DNA of 64,000 nt. Source: Micrasema longulum. Taxonomy: Eukaryota; Arthropoda; Insecta; Trichoptera; Brachycentridae. This document shows positions 22,521 to 33,657 of this stretch, piece by piece (position 1 is the first letter of the stretch; every line of letters starts with the position of its first letter). The position numbers were made by a program, and so were the translations under genes. The notes beneath the pieces were generated by a model. The model had not been told where the DNA came from and searched no databases. It saw only the letters and a program-made list of their open reading frames with translations. The stretch lies in contig JAGVSM010000505.1 of assembly GCA_022494885.1 (NCBI GenBank), positions 62,001-126,000 on the forward strand. Reading direction: 5' to 3'.

Positions 22521-22927
22521 GTGATATTTCCATTATTAAAAATTTCAAGAATACAAAATAACAATTACTAGCTTCAAAAAAAATAAGAGTGAATATTAGA
22601 AACTTAATACAAACATTAGCCTTAGTTTACAATTTTGGGAAAGGGGTGGGCATTCATTGTTATGTGTATTTTCATGATTTATGGTCGCCACTTCACCCTT
22701 AATCTAGAACAAAGTGGTACATCGATTAACCACCAGAATTGAGATCTTTATTTTCTGTGATTTTGAATTAGAAAAAAAAGAGTATCGTAATAACGTACTC
22801 GTATACTGATAGATCAGTTTACAACTTTTTTTATCAGTCTACTACCTCGGTTTTCAAATGCAATATGTTTATTTTCTTAAAAACTACTATATTTTATTAG
22901 TTTTGCAACACAATACGTGTCTTGTAA

Positions 22928-23010
22928 AGAGTTAAACCAGCCAATTACAGTTCATAAGCCATGTAAATGCCTAGACATCCATATTCCCCACTCAAAAATG
23001 TTTTTTCTGT
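22928..23010 (-). repeat. FB repeat fragment, copy 3
   Basis: Only inverted module A is present: aaaccagccaattacagttc, catgtaaatgcctagacatc and catattccccactcaaaaat. Confidence 0.6.
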
Positions 23011-23589
23011 CAATATTATGCTTTCACTATACATATAATTATGTTGTAATTTTAATTTTTGATGAAAACAAAAGTATGTGTTATTCAAAATAAAACGAGT
23101 GCTTCCAAAACTGGAAGACTATTAATCAATTCATTGTGGTGCAATAAAAATTGTGATATCGGATAAATCAATTATCTTAAATGTCTACTCTCAATTCGAG
23201 ATACGTTTAAAAAAACGAAAATGGAAGTAATTTAAGAATTTTCCAATGGGCTTATTTTAGGCTTTAAAAGACAAGGCACCATTTTGCTGGCTTCACAATA
23301 TGAACAATATCCAAAAATTGTATTAAAATTTAATCCCTCGGTAGTCATTAATTTCTGATTGGAATTATACCTTTTTGATTGAAATGATTTAATTATGCAA
23401 AGGTAAAAAGCTTTATTAAATGGGTCGTTTAAATATTTATATTTCTGACAATAGCAGAACTGAATACCATCCGACTTTTGTAGAAAAGAATTTTTAATAT
23501 CGTCTTTAAAAGCCGCTCTTCATTTTGAGTGTCAAATTTTATTTTTTTTAGTTTTTATTCTTGTATATATATGGGTGTATGTACAAAAT

Positions 23590-23640
23590 AAGCTTCTGAC
23601 GTCACTGCGACTTGTGTAGGTCTATGAGACTAACCCGGAA
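23590..23640 (-). repeat. LINE family J 3'-terminal fragment
   Basis: gacgtcactgcgacttgtgt and aggtctatgag match the family J terminus at 43195-43250 and its reverse at 50535-50620. Confidence 0.5.
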
Positions 23641-24039
23641 ACCTATACCTACTGCCTACAATCGCCTTAAGGACGGCGTAGAAGGTGAATCATGCGTTTC
23701 TTGTACGAAAATAACAAATCTAAACATCCAAAATATTAATTACCTATCTCGCATATCAAATTACCTTCACGGGGAAAAGAAATTGAGGCTGGCAAAGCTG
23801 TGGCACGCTTACGGCCTTTGCGGGAATACAAAATCTTCTTAAGTTAGGTAACTCTTGACACTCCATCAGCGCCACTTCTGTTGATAATTAATCTGACGAT
23901 TTTTGGTTGGTGGAGGTTGGCAACGCTGGGCAAGGAGCTCCGATCTCAGTTGGAGATGACAGAAGAAAACTACTTTGTGCTTCGATGTGTATTTATTACA
24001 TGTTGAATAATATAATACAGAATCGGTAATAGAGCGATC

Positions 24040-24170
24040 TGAATATAATGAAACTGAACTACTTAGGGTTCTACTGATTTTATAGTAGCGGTTTTCTTGA
24101 ATTCCAAGAAAGGAATTGAGCTCATCTTCTATTTCCCTTGCTGTCAGCAATTTGGCGCACATGCTTCGTT
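24040..24170 (-). other. Unrecognised exon-like ORF
   Basis: The minus strand reads ERSMCAKLLTAREIEDELNS, then FLGIQENRYYKISRTL. The LTAREIEDEL phrase resembles the start of some transposase-derived proteins, but no domain can be named. The remainder of 23650-25630 shows nothing recognisable. Confidence 0.2.
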
Positions 24171-25635
24171 CTTTAGAAGTTTTAGGAAACGCATAATTTT
24201 ACTTTTATTAAAAAAAAAATATGTGACGTGTTTTGTCTTGTTAGGACATTATCGAACTGACTTAAATATTTACAAAGTATCCTTATTTACTAACAAAAAC
24301 ATCTGTTTAATGATATAGGGTATTTAACAAGTGTTGATGATTTTTACATAGACCAAAAAAGTGAAGTAATTAAAAATCAATTAAAGTATATTGAGTATTT
24401 TATTAGGTACATTATGGGTATTTTGGGAAAGCGATTTTGGATACCCTACCAAATTTCATAATGGAATTTAACCAATTATCTACTTACACAATTAGTACAT
24501 AATTTACCTTATACACTGTCCTTAATGCAATAGTAGGCCAGACGACAGTGGAAACCGCTTTCCAGTCCCACAATATAAAGCAAGTTTGAGTGCCTATTAC
24601 TACTCGTATATCGTGTCCGATCGGATAAATAATACAATTCTGCATGTAAAATAGAACAAGAACCACTATCAAGCGTTTTCGACTCGATGGCTACTATCAG
24701 GTAAAATTCCTACACCTATTTTATCTGGATCCGTTTTAGAGGTCTCGTCACCTCTTTTCAGTTCCGCGTATTGCAAAAACAAATGTCAAACTTTAATGAA
24801 CGGTATTTTTTTTGTGTTGTTTGTCTATAAAATATTTAACCTATTTAGAATTTACATCCACTGCTTTCAATGTCGCTATCAGCGTCAGTGCACTTAAATT
24901 TAAATACTATATAGTTAATTATATTGTCTGTCACCCTCAATATAATTTTTCCAACAAAAAAATTAACGGTTCAATTTTTTTAAAATATACTATCAAACTA
25001 AGACAAAATAAACAATTGAAGGGACAAAAAGCAAACTTGGAAATCTCCATTGAAGGAGTTACTGAGATATTTGCAAAAAAAAGGATTGTGGAATTTCTAA
25101 GAGAATGCTAAGTTTACGGTGTCAATAAGTTCAATTGAAATCTGTTCTTACAAGATTTAGAGACGGTTTTGAATTACGCTATTATTTAGGCAGGTAGGTT
25201 TTATGTATGGTTTATTTTGGCATCAATAACCCATTTTATGTTTTTGGTGGAGATTTCTAAGTTTACATATTTATATTTTTTTTATTATTTTTTTTTATTG
25301 AAGAAAGTAAAACATGAACAAAAAATAAAAAATAAAAAATAATAAAACCCACTAAACCGCGAAACCGGCTTGTCAGCAGGTTTCTTATTTTTCCTTTACA
25401 AAGAGAAACGTTAGAGAAATTATATAAATTTAAAAAGTAATATAAACATTATTACGAACTAAAAGCATACCAACTTTTAACACAAAATTTATTTATAAAA
25501 ATTAAAATATATGGCATAAAATAATAATCAATATAAAGCCTTGTTACATATAAGCCATTTATTTTTTTTTATCTTAAAAGCTTTGTCAACATTTTCTTTT
25601 AAAATCATCTTCGGAATCTTATTTAAAAAATTAGC

Positions 25636-25885
25636 AATTAACAATATTTTGAGTTTATCCAAATTTTTGTAGACAAGAACTGGATTCAACTCCCTGGGGA
25701 GCTGTTTATATTAACATATTACAACAGAGATGAAGAACATTTAAGAGAAGGTAATATAGAGTTCCAGGCATCTACAGGGCTTATGACCTGTCAATGGCTG
25801 GTTTAAGTGGCCACTTTACACACTGTGTAACATTCACCATTCTGCCTATATTTGAACATCTACATTCCTTCAATCACAATCGCCC
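25636..25885 (+). repeat. FB repeat, copy 4 (C-A-B), next to brp exon a
   Basis: Modules in the order C (aacaatattttgagtttatc), A (ttacaacagagatgaagaac, gcttatgacctgtcaatggc) and start of B (acacactgtgtaacattcac). It ends about 100 bp from the donor of brp exon a. Confidence 0.7.
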
Positions 25886-25983
25886 TGATGGTAATTCGAG
25901 TATTATTTAGTTAAAAATGTTTGAGTACTAAAATAAAATGAAATGAAATAAAATGACGATGAAAATAATGTTTTGTTCTGTAC

Positions 25984-26133
25984 CTTGATGGTGTCTCTAA
26001 GGATGGCGATCTCTCTGGTGAGGTGCTCGTTTTCAGAGAACAGGACCTCCAGCTGCTGCTGCATCTCGAGCGACGGTGCGCGCATACGCAATCGGAGCTC
26101 CTCCTCCAACTGGCGAACCAGCATCGCTTGTTT
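25984..26133 (-). CDS. brp: Bruchpilot/ELKS-CAST exon a (50 codons)
   Basis: This internal exon encodes 50 residues with no stop. It starts KQAMLVRQLEEEL and passes through SLEMQQQLEVLFSENEHLTR to end DTIK. The acceptor (tttccag, read on the minus strand) and the donor (AAG then gtacag) are both canonical, and the exon is phase 0 at both ends. The heptad-like charged and leucine pattern is coiled coil. The ENEHLTREI..L.DTI stretch is characteristic of the ELKS/CAST/ERC family, whose insect member Bruchpilot builds the presynaptic active-zone scaffold that clusters calcium channels and vesicles. It joins in frame to the exon at 20196-20292. A tRNA-derived SINE starts 34 bp upstream of its acceptor and an FB repeat ends about 100 bp beyond its donor. 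The family assignment rests on remembered family sequence, not on a search. Confidence 0.88.
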
Positions 26134-26169
26134 CTGGAAACAAATAATAATTTAGATAAATATTCATTT

Positions 26170-26676
26170 GTCGGCCTCGTGGTGTAATGGTCAGCGCGTT
26201 TGCCCACCACGCAAGAGGTCGCGGGTTCGTTTTCCGACATGGTTGATATGAAATATTGATTTAAAAGGGTGTTTTTACACAAGACTATTTCATAGTCCCT
26301 GGACTGGTACCTGGGCACCGATTACAATGGGAAGTTAACAGAGTTGTCTTCGACTGTCCAAAAGAAAAACCGATATTTGTGTACGAAAATAAGTATATTT
26401 GCATGAACATTTAAAGTATCTTCGTCGGTAACCCATATTGAACACGTTTAGAAAAAAAATTGTGCGCATATTCTGCTTTTCACGCAGAAAACTTAATTTT
26501 CCTTTGTAGATAAAATTGAAGATAAGCGGTATCTTCCCATTGTAATCGGGGCCATGAAACGTAGACCGACCATCTTACCTTACCTTTTGTAACAAAATGA
26601 TCAGGATACTCTGCGATTGGTGTACCAATGCAGTGCCCTATGCACCATTAGGTGTGGAGAGGGAATGATAATGATA
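26170..26676 (+). mobile_element. tRNA-derived SINE, copy 3, split by a MITE
   Basis: The tRNA-like head starts at 26170 (gtcggcctcgtggtgtaatg) and the SINE body runs to 26317. It resumes at 26550 and reaches the ATGATAATG tail near 26676. The intervening 232 bp is a separate inverted-repeat element. The SINE lies antisense to brp, 34 bp upstream of the acceptor of exon a, so it occupies the likely branch-point neighbourhood. Confidence 0.8.
26318..26549. mobile_element. 232-bp MITE with perfect 17-bp terminal inverted repeats
   Basis: CCGATTACAATGGGAAG at 26318-26334 is the exact reverse complement of 26533-26549. The element sits inside SINE copy 3, whose uninterrupted paralogues show the insertion boundaries. 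Flanks read ggca on the left and ggcc on the right, so a short (3-4 bp) target duplication is possible but not certain. There is no coding capacity. Confidence 0.75.
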
Positions 26677-26696
26677 AAAAAAATATATATATGATA

Positions 26697-26965
26697 TTTT
26701 CAACAATATTTTGATTATGTCCAAATAATTTTAGACAAGCCTGGGTATTACTCCCTAGAGAGTTATCTATTTTTAAATTTATTGTGACAGAAAGAAAAAA
26801 AAAAATTTAAGCTGGGAATATAAAAGTCTAGGCATCTACAGAGCTTATGACCTGTCACTGGCTGGTTTAAATGATCACTTTACACACTATACCTATTCAT
26901 AATTCTGCTTACGTTGAAACTTCCACATTTTCTCAACCCTTTACAAAAGTCAACAGATGGAATAG
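26697..26965 (+). repeat. FB repeat, copy 5 (C-A-B)
   Basis: Same order as copy 4: aacaatattttgattatgtc, then cttatgacctgtcactggct and cacattttctcaaccc. It is diverged and follows directly on SINE copy 3. Confidence 0.65.
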
Positions 26966-27735
26966 TTATTTTATGTAAATACAATATCCGTACATATTAT
27001 TTTTTGGTTCCCATTTTTAAATAAAAATAAAAAAATGCATACAATTTACGTTCACACCTTTACGTTTCCCTCTAAGAACACGAGAAGCAGATTTTGTACA
27101 GAGATCTCTCGCGCATAAAGCTTTAAGTTTAATTAATCACGTAGAAGGAAGGGTGTCATGTGTAATGAGACAAGTAATATAATTATTGAGGGTTTGCTTT
27201 TAACCCTAATGCTGATTAAATTTAAACACCACACTCTCAAAACGTCCACAGAGGGACTATTTTACTAATGACGTAAAGGTTCTGAAAATAAAATACAAAA
27301 GTATTATTCACACGGGAAAACGTTCGTAAAATTTGGTACAATGAGTTACTGGTACGTAGTAATAATGTAAGCCATGTCTGTTAGTCAAATTTCTTGTTGA
27401 AAGTTTATTTAAAACTTCCAAGTACTAAGAATAAATACTTTGGCGGACTTATTGCTGAAAGCAATATCTTCTAGCCATCCAAAATACAGATTGGTCAAAA
27501 ATGTGTACTAAATAACGAAAATATATTTAAATAATATATACATGAAAAAAATCTGCTTTATTAAAAATTGCTGCTGTTTTTTACTTGGGAGATTAGGTTT
27601 GCATATTTTAACTTTAAAATAAGTACATTATTTTGAACATATTAAATCATGAGAAATGTGGAATCAGATAATGAGTTTGGAAGGAGAGAGAAAAGAGAAC
27701 CAATGAAAGAAAAAGGATTAAAATATATATATATA
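26965..27735. other. No recognised feature
   Basis: AT-rich sequence upstream of brp exon a. I looked here for a further brp exon on the minus strand and saw none. Confidence 0.4.
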
Positions 27736-27739
27736 AAAA

Positions 27740-28215
27740 AAAACGGTAATATACAGGGAGTTCAGGATTCTGAGGATATAAAGTAATGTTTTAGGCGTTT
27801 CTTAAAAATGGCTAGAGAAGGTGCATTTTTATATGAAGAGGTAGCTCATTACTAAGTCTAGCACTTTGAACGGAAAAAAAATACCTGAAAATGATGTGCT
27901 ATGTCGAGGAATGGAAAGTGTTCTCTCCTGAGACGAGCGAAGCGAAAGACCTTGATCAGAAAGGTAAATGAAATTATCAGCAAGATGTTTTAGAGCACAA
28001 GGGTTGTGAAGAATATTATAAAGAAGTTAAAGAGATTATGTATTCGGAGTAAGTTCGGAGCGAAAGGGTGATAAAGGGTCATACTTTTTGAGATTGAAAA
28101 TAAAGCGGATGCTTTGATTCTGCAAACGCTCCAGACAATCTATGAGTTCCGTAGGCGTCAAGATAGCAAATATTAGCATAGCACAGAGAAGACAGTACAA
28201 TAGATTGGGAAAGTT
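27740..28215 (-). pseudogene. CR1/Jockey-like LINE fragment related to family B
   Basis: The minus strand encodes ELIDCLERLQNQSIRFIF and, after several stops, SDQGLSLRSSQERTLS-like residues. These line up with the LERLQN and LSLRSNSQNTL segments of 10930-11370. The copy is heavily broken and no intact frame exceeds about 60 codons. Confidence 0.6.
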
Positions 28216-28551
28216 ATTTTTTGGTTGAGGTTGGAAGAAAATTGTGAAGAAGTTTATTTTGATCCAGAATGAAAAAGCTTAAAATTCCACCTCACAGCGT
28301 AAAATTAACTATTTACGGTAATAAATGCAATAAAAATCCCCACAATGACTTGTGCTCCACATTAAGTGCCAAAAAATCATTACATATCGTCGGACGGCGT
28401 GCATTACCATCAATCTACAAATTTGACAAAATTATATTTTCAAAATGGGGGATTTATATCGGATGTTCCCTAATCACATGATATGCGAGCGACCAACAGC
28501 AGATTTCTGAAGAAGAACAGTACCGCGGATCGAAGTAAATAGTGTTTTAGC

Positions 28552-28903
28552 ATAGAATTATACTAGTTCAGAAACCGCCTACGCACATCAAGACGTTTTG
28601 GCCATTAGTTACTCTGTAGACGTCGCTTAGTAGGCAACTGCGGATTTAAATTAAATTACGCCGTGTTGTGTCATTTTTAAGCGTCAAAATACTGCTGGGG
28701 TTAAAACGGAATAGGTTGGGATCACATTTTATGTGCATGTAGCAAATTCACAAATAATATTATTTAAGAATTAGATTATTTTACCGTCTGTCAGATTGTT
28801 TAATAAAACAAGGCGGACATTTTGTTGGGCATTTGGCAATTTTTGGACGAAGTGCGATGTATGCAAACTTGATTGTACGCGCCTTCTTGTATATTATAAT
28901 TTT
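28552..28903 (+). mobile_element. Second copy of the THAP-like DNA transposon, deleted
   Basis: Shares tcagaaaccgc.tacgcacatc, the tctgtagacgtcgct.agta block, the PCCV...NTAG...ITF coding remnant and ccgtctgtcagattgt with 15611-16370. Its ends are imperfect inverted repeats (agaattatactagttcagaa versus ttcttgtatattataatttt). It is about 350 bp, so roughly half of the interior is deleted. Confidence 0.55.
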
Positions 28904-29334
28904 ATGTGTGTAAGATTTGATTTTAAGAACAGTTTTTTCTGTCTCCTGTAAAAAGTTGATTTAGTTTTTTTAATAAGTAAAAAAATACAACGCTAACAGA
29001 ACATTTTTTTTTGCACGCAACGTTGAAAAAAATTTTGTAAAAACTATGTATACTTCGTCGATGGTAAAGGTGAAAGTGTATTTTAGTATTTTCATGTTGG
29101 TGTAGAGCAGTTTTGTACACGCATTCTCGTCGAACGCATGTACTAAACTGTACTGTACCCCGGTGAATGATGAATAAAACATTTTCGCTCCTACCTTTTT
29201 TCTGCACATTATATTCAAGATTTTAAGACGTATAAAAATACTCATGACAAAGCTCATCAATTTGCAATAAAAATACGCGTAAATCGGTTCAGTGGTTATT
29301 AAGTCTATTGGAGACACACATATGAACATTGTCG

Positions 29335-29558
29335 TTTATATATCTGCACCTCAGAGGCAGACGGATGCAAATCCAAAAATCAAATGTTCAATGAATTAAT
29401 TTGTATTTTCAGTATCTTAATACATTGGTTCTTTCATTACAAGGCTTACATTTCTTCAAAATCAATGGACATGATCATAAACTGGACACGAAAATCGAAA
29501 TGTCATTTCACCAATTTCTGGATTTGCATCCGTCTGCCTCTGAGGTACAGATATATAG
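29335..29558. repeat. Inverted repeat with about 42-bp arms
   Basis: CTCAGAGGCAGACGGATGCA within 29335-29380 reappears as its reverse complement within 29512-29558; arms extend to about 42 bp with two mismatches. The 130-bp spacer is AT-rich. A cggttcagtggttattaagt block just upstream resembles ends of common arthropod repeats. Confidence 0.65.
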
Positions 29559-30139
29559 ATTATCATTTCAAAAACCACTGGACTTTAACGCCCTTCATAC
29601 AAGTCACCACAAGATTCCATAATCATGCATGAGGCGCCGTTTGAGACACGTATAAGAAAACATAAAATTAAAATCAATGTATATCCATTTTACGGCACCA
29701 TCACACTTTCTTAGGAACGGTTCTTAGGAACTTTTGCTGGAAGAAAACAGGAAAATTTTTAAGAAACGTTGAGTTGAGTTTTTAATGAAAAAAGTTTTCT
29801 CCGTGAAAAGGAAGGAGGCTAATGACTAAAATTTTCTAATATTTAAATACTTTTTGATCGAAGTTTAATTTTAATTACCGCAGTATAATCATGACTTGAT
29901 TATCAGTTATCTAAAGTTATTGCAACTGAGAAGGAAAACATTTTTGCGAAGGGAACCATCAGAATTATTTTTTTGATGTAAATCTTTTAAAATCTCTTTT
30001 AAGTTGCTAGGATTCCACGCGTCCATTCGCTTTGTAGCTGCGCAACTTTTGGTGATATCAACTTACATACATAAAATTTATTTCGATTTCAATTAAATTA
30101 AATTAACATAAAATTATTGGAATTGATTCGATTAAATTT

Positions 30140-30330
30140 ATGATTTTATTTTATTTTATTCAGGAAATCAACAGATCTACATACATATTTATAGTAAAAA
30201 AACAGATATAGTGTATAAACTCAGAACTCATAACAAGTTTCCACAAAGTATACAAAGTTAGTAAATAAATTATATTACATATTAAATAAATACACATAAT
30301 GTATTATTGTTTTATGTTTTTTCTTTATAT
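30140..30330 (-). repeat. LINE-like 3'-UTR (family I), copy 1
   Basis: Reverse complement of 48150-48372. It shares cagatatagtgtataaactc and ctacatacatatttatagta, and ends in an A-rich tail containing AATAAAATAAAA. Confidence 0.65.
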
Positions 30331-30677
30331 ATCCTATGTTTTTATTTTTCTCTTCATGTACTCATAATAATAGAAGGCAATAGAAGAAGAAGATTAAAAA
30401 AGTCAAAGTGGTTTTTCAGCTCAACTTTTTCTAGTCAATTCCATCGCTAAAGAGATCCGTTTATTGACATCTTTTGCGTAATTTGAACATAAAAAAAGGA
30501 CATTTAATTCGCCAAAAGTAGCAAGTTTATTTTATTACTGGTAAAAATCCCGTAAAAAAACTCCGTTTCAGCGTCCATAAAAATTTAAGCGTTTAAGGAG
30601 TAAAAAATCTACTTGTAAAATAAGTAAAACAAAATATTAAAAAGTAGAACAAAAATATAAACGAGAATTTATATATA

Positions 30678-30930
30678 TATAGTTAAAGAGCTGAAGCCTT
30701 TATTGTTGTAAAGAGATTCATCTGGCTGAATTATTTCACATACTATGCGACGCCTGAAAACAATTTTCCAGTTGTTAAACTTCTTCTTGGACCAGTTGGT
30801 TTTATTACAATATTTAAGTTTGTCCAAATGTTTGCAGACAAAAGACTTCACCTCCTCGGGAGCCATAACGATTAACAAATTACAACAGGAATTGAGAATA
30901 CCCCAAAGAAAGGAATATGAAAGTCTTATT
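30678..30930 (+). repeat. FB repeat, copy 6 (B-C-A)
   Basis: Starts in module B (taaagagctgaagcctttat, cgacgcctgaaaacaatttt), continues into C (tttgtccaaatgtttgcaga) and ends in A (aaattacaacaggaattgag). The order is a circular permutation of copy 7. Confidence 0.68.
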
Positions 30931-31204
30931 TATTTATTGAAATATTTATTTTAATAAATTATGGAAAATTAATAATTAAAAAGTGTCTTCATGTTTTTTT
31001 TTCATATGTCTTATGCTTGTGGTAACATGATGTTTCATCACCTCGCTCAAAGGCGAAGAAAGGAATATGGAAGTCTTATTTATTTATTGAAATATTTATT
31101 TAAATAAATTATGGAAAATTAATAATTAAAAAGTGTCTCCATGTTTTTTTTTTCATATGTCTTATGCTTGTGGTAACATGATGTTACATCACCTCGCTCA
31201 AAGG
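30906..31204 (+). repeat. Tandem duplication, period 150 bp
   Basis: Two nearly identical units (30906-31055 and 31056-31204) each start aagaaaggaatatg and end catcacctcgctcaaagg. Few substitutions separate them, so the duplication is recent. The first unit follows directly on FB copy 6. Confidence 0.85.
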
Positions 31205-31769
31205 AATTATGTACCACAGTATTTTAAGAGTTAAAAGAATTTATTCAGGTATGATTAAATCAATCAGGTCGGATAATTATTACTGGTAAATTATTTATGA
31301 ATGTTGTTGTGAACGCGGGTTTAATATATCCGATATATATTCAGGCGTCACGTGCTTCTGAAACACGAACTGCCTCGGTAAAGTGATTGATTACGTATGG
31401 CCACATTGCCTTTTTATTCAGTGTGGTTTCCTGAAATTTACCCTGTCGGAATGCAGGAATCCTGAAAGCTAATTCAGGTCTAGCGGGACCGCGTTTTTTC
31501 ATTGATTGCCTGCGCCACAGACAACGCCTGATAAATTTTCAGGACGTTTTTCGTGGATGGTTAATTTTGTGATGCATTTTAAATTGAGTTCACTGAAGGC
31601 AAAAGTTCCAAGGGTAAAAAAGCTATGGCGTTGGCTGTATTTTAAAATACTATTAAGTATAGAGATAGATATATCGTTAGGGGGAAATATATCGAATATG
31701 GTAAAATGAATAAACGCTGAGCACTGAAAGATGAAAAAAATATAAATCGAAAACTTTAAAATAAGGTTA

Positions 31770-32390
31770 ATTTAATTTAATTTATTTTGATTTAATAGCA
31801 TAATTATACATTTTTACAATTTAAAAAAATTTCACTTGTTATATTTTTACTAAAACTAAAATCCCACCAAGCCACTTTTTGTAGCTTGTTGGTGAAGATT
31901 ATATTTATACTGACTTAATAATATTATTTATATTTATAAAAACAATGAATAACATATCATAATCAACAGCCGGAAAGATCAGAATAATCATGTTTATACA
32001 AATAATAATATATAAATTTATTTTTTAAATACAAGAAAATATATGAAAAAAAAAATATTTACACCTAAGCTACTATTCATATATAAACTCTTGATCGAGT
32101 AGCCACTCTCTTATTTTGCTTTTGTTACAATGTGAGTTAAATTTAAGTTCTTTTGGTAATAAATTAAAAATTCTAGGTACCAAATATTTGAGAGTTCTAT
32201 TTCCATATTTATTACATACTTTTGGTACTACCAAGCCATCGTTAGACGTGAAGCGTGTATTATGGTTATGTTTGAGAGGAAACTTGAATGTATTACTATG
32301 AAATTGTTCCAAAATGATGCAAAGACACAGTAGTCCTCGAACAGGCAGAGTTTTGATTGTTTTGTACAGGAGATCATGATCATTGGTTGT
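31770..32390 (-). pseudogene. LINE family C, C-terminus and 3'-UTR
   Basis: A minus-strand frame from 32312 reads MEQFHSNTFKFPLKHNHNTR, then NDGLVVPKVCNKYGNRTLKY and IFNLLPKELKF. This is the usual LINE C-terminal pattern (HNTR...VP......R.L.Y..P...N.LP). The 3'-UTR follows, including cccaccaagccactttttgt-type sequence with a short caccaa...ttggtg hairpin. Further copies of the 3'-UTR are at 36250-36372, 39105-40250 and 62995-63125. Confidence 0.75.
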
Positions 32391-32399
32391 TTATTCAAA

Positions 32400-32850
32400 T
32401 TTGTTTCAAAATTGAGGGAACACTTTTGAGAAGGGGATAAACAGGAATTTAAAGGGCTTATAACCTGTCATTGGCTGGTTTAAGTAGCCACTTTACACAC
32501 TGTAACATTCACTATTCTGCATACGTTTAAACATCCACATTTCCTCAACTCTTCCATCTGTTGGCTTTCGTGAAGTAAAAGAGCGAACATTTTTATCATG
32601 CTGGTGAGATTTATCCGGCCAAACCATTTCACCTACTAGGCAACGCCTCAAAACGATTTTTCAATTGTTATACTTCTTCTTATGCTAGTGAGTTTAAATA
32701 GTCCATATTCCCATCTCAAAGGGGTTTTTCCATCTCTGTTGCAACAAGTTTGGACTGAACAACTCCCTAGGGTCGACATCTAGCCTGTTTGCAAGTATTT
32801 AGACCTGCTCAAAACATTGTTGAGGTTGTTTCAACAAACTTCTGAAAAAA
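32400..32850 (+). repeat. FB repeat, copy 7 (A-B, then inverted A-C)
   Basis: Forward A and complete forward B (ggcttataacctgtcattgg, catttcctcaactcttccat, ctactaggcaacgcctcaaa) are followed by inverted A (ccatattcccatctcaaagg) and inverted C (ctagcctgtttgcaagtatt). This is one of the most complete copies. Confidence 0.72.
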
Positions 32851-32864
32851 CCATTACTTTTTGA

Positions 32865-32930
32865 TGCGCCTGAACTTCTGAGTTCTATAAAATTAAATAT
32901 CCTAACAAGGAACTTAATAAAAAAATCAAT
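32865..32930 (+). repeat. LINE family D coding fragment
   Basis: gatgcgcctgaacttctgag and following bases match 52890-52950 of the family D element. Confidence 0.5.
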
Positions 32931-32999
32931 TTTTCATATTGAAAACCATATAATTATTATATTTTATTACTTTTAATTTATTAAATCCGAGTGAACGCG

Positions 33000-33415
33000 G
33001 TTGAGATGCGATATTTTAGATTAATGTGTGACAGGGTTACAAACACAGATATATTAACCTATTCAGTGGTTACGAATGATGAAATCAGGCGAGAGTGTAA
33101 ATCTGAGTCAAGTGTAATAGATAAGTTTTAGAATGGGTCTCTGAGATGGTTTGGTCATGTTGAACAAATGGACGACTAAAGAATGGCTAAACAAGTAAAT
33201 AAAGCTAAAATGAACGTCAACGTGAGACGAGGACGACCAAGGAAGACGTGGCATGATCAGATAAAACAAAATCTTAAGTCTGGTCATGTAAAAAGTTGAC
33301 AGAACCGAAGGGCATGTATGACAAGATGTAAGCCAGGATAAACGTTTGTGGCGGTCCATTATCTCTGCCTACCCCTACGGAGAAATGGCTTGATGGTAGT
33401 AGTGGTAGTTAATTT
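33000..33415 (+). pseudogene. RTE-type LINE C-terminal fragment
   Basis: Encodes SLRWFGHVEQMDD, then after a stop RMAKQ, RRGRPRKTWHDQIKQNLKSG and NRRACMTRC, in the same order as 7845-8792. At least three stops are present. The 3' end is a TAGT-rich tail. Same family as 7845-8792, opposite strand. Confidence 0.75.
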
Positions 33416-33657
33416 GAATGTCCTCTTTCGTGTGTGAAGAAATAAATATTTATTCCATCTGCCAGTCTGAAGCACTAACTATGCCCAACACAATTATTGA
33501 TATATTTAACATTCTTCTAAATTTATTTAAAAATAAATTACTACTCATTCTGTTTGGCTGCAATACACTCCCACTTGTTTTTTTAATGATGCACTCGCTT
33601 ACACGCATCTGAACACTTACTTTCATAAAATACACACAGACACACCATCTTATATGT

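Larger units (their letters stand above)
2939..26133 (-). other. brp: Partial brp/ELKS gene span (4 exons, 195 codons)
   Basis: The four exons sum to 585 nt, exactly 195 codons, with compatible phases at every junction (0/0, 0/1, 1/0, 0/0). No stop occurs, and no essential family segment is obviously missing between them. Transcription runs from high to low coordinates. Introns total about 22.6 kb and hold SINE, LINE, Helitron, mariner and foldback repeats. The N-terminal exons would be expected above 26133 on the minus strand, but I could not find one by eye. An intron longer than the remaining 38 kb is possible. Confidence 0.8.

Noticed and set aside
25260..25340. Possible transposon end in an A/T homopolymer region
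   Set aside because: Low-complexity poly(T)/poly(A) tracts with no boundary or repeat partner.
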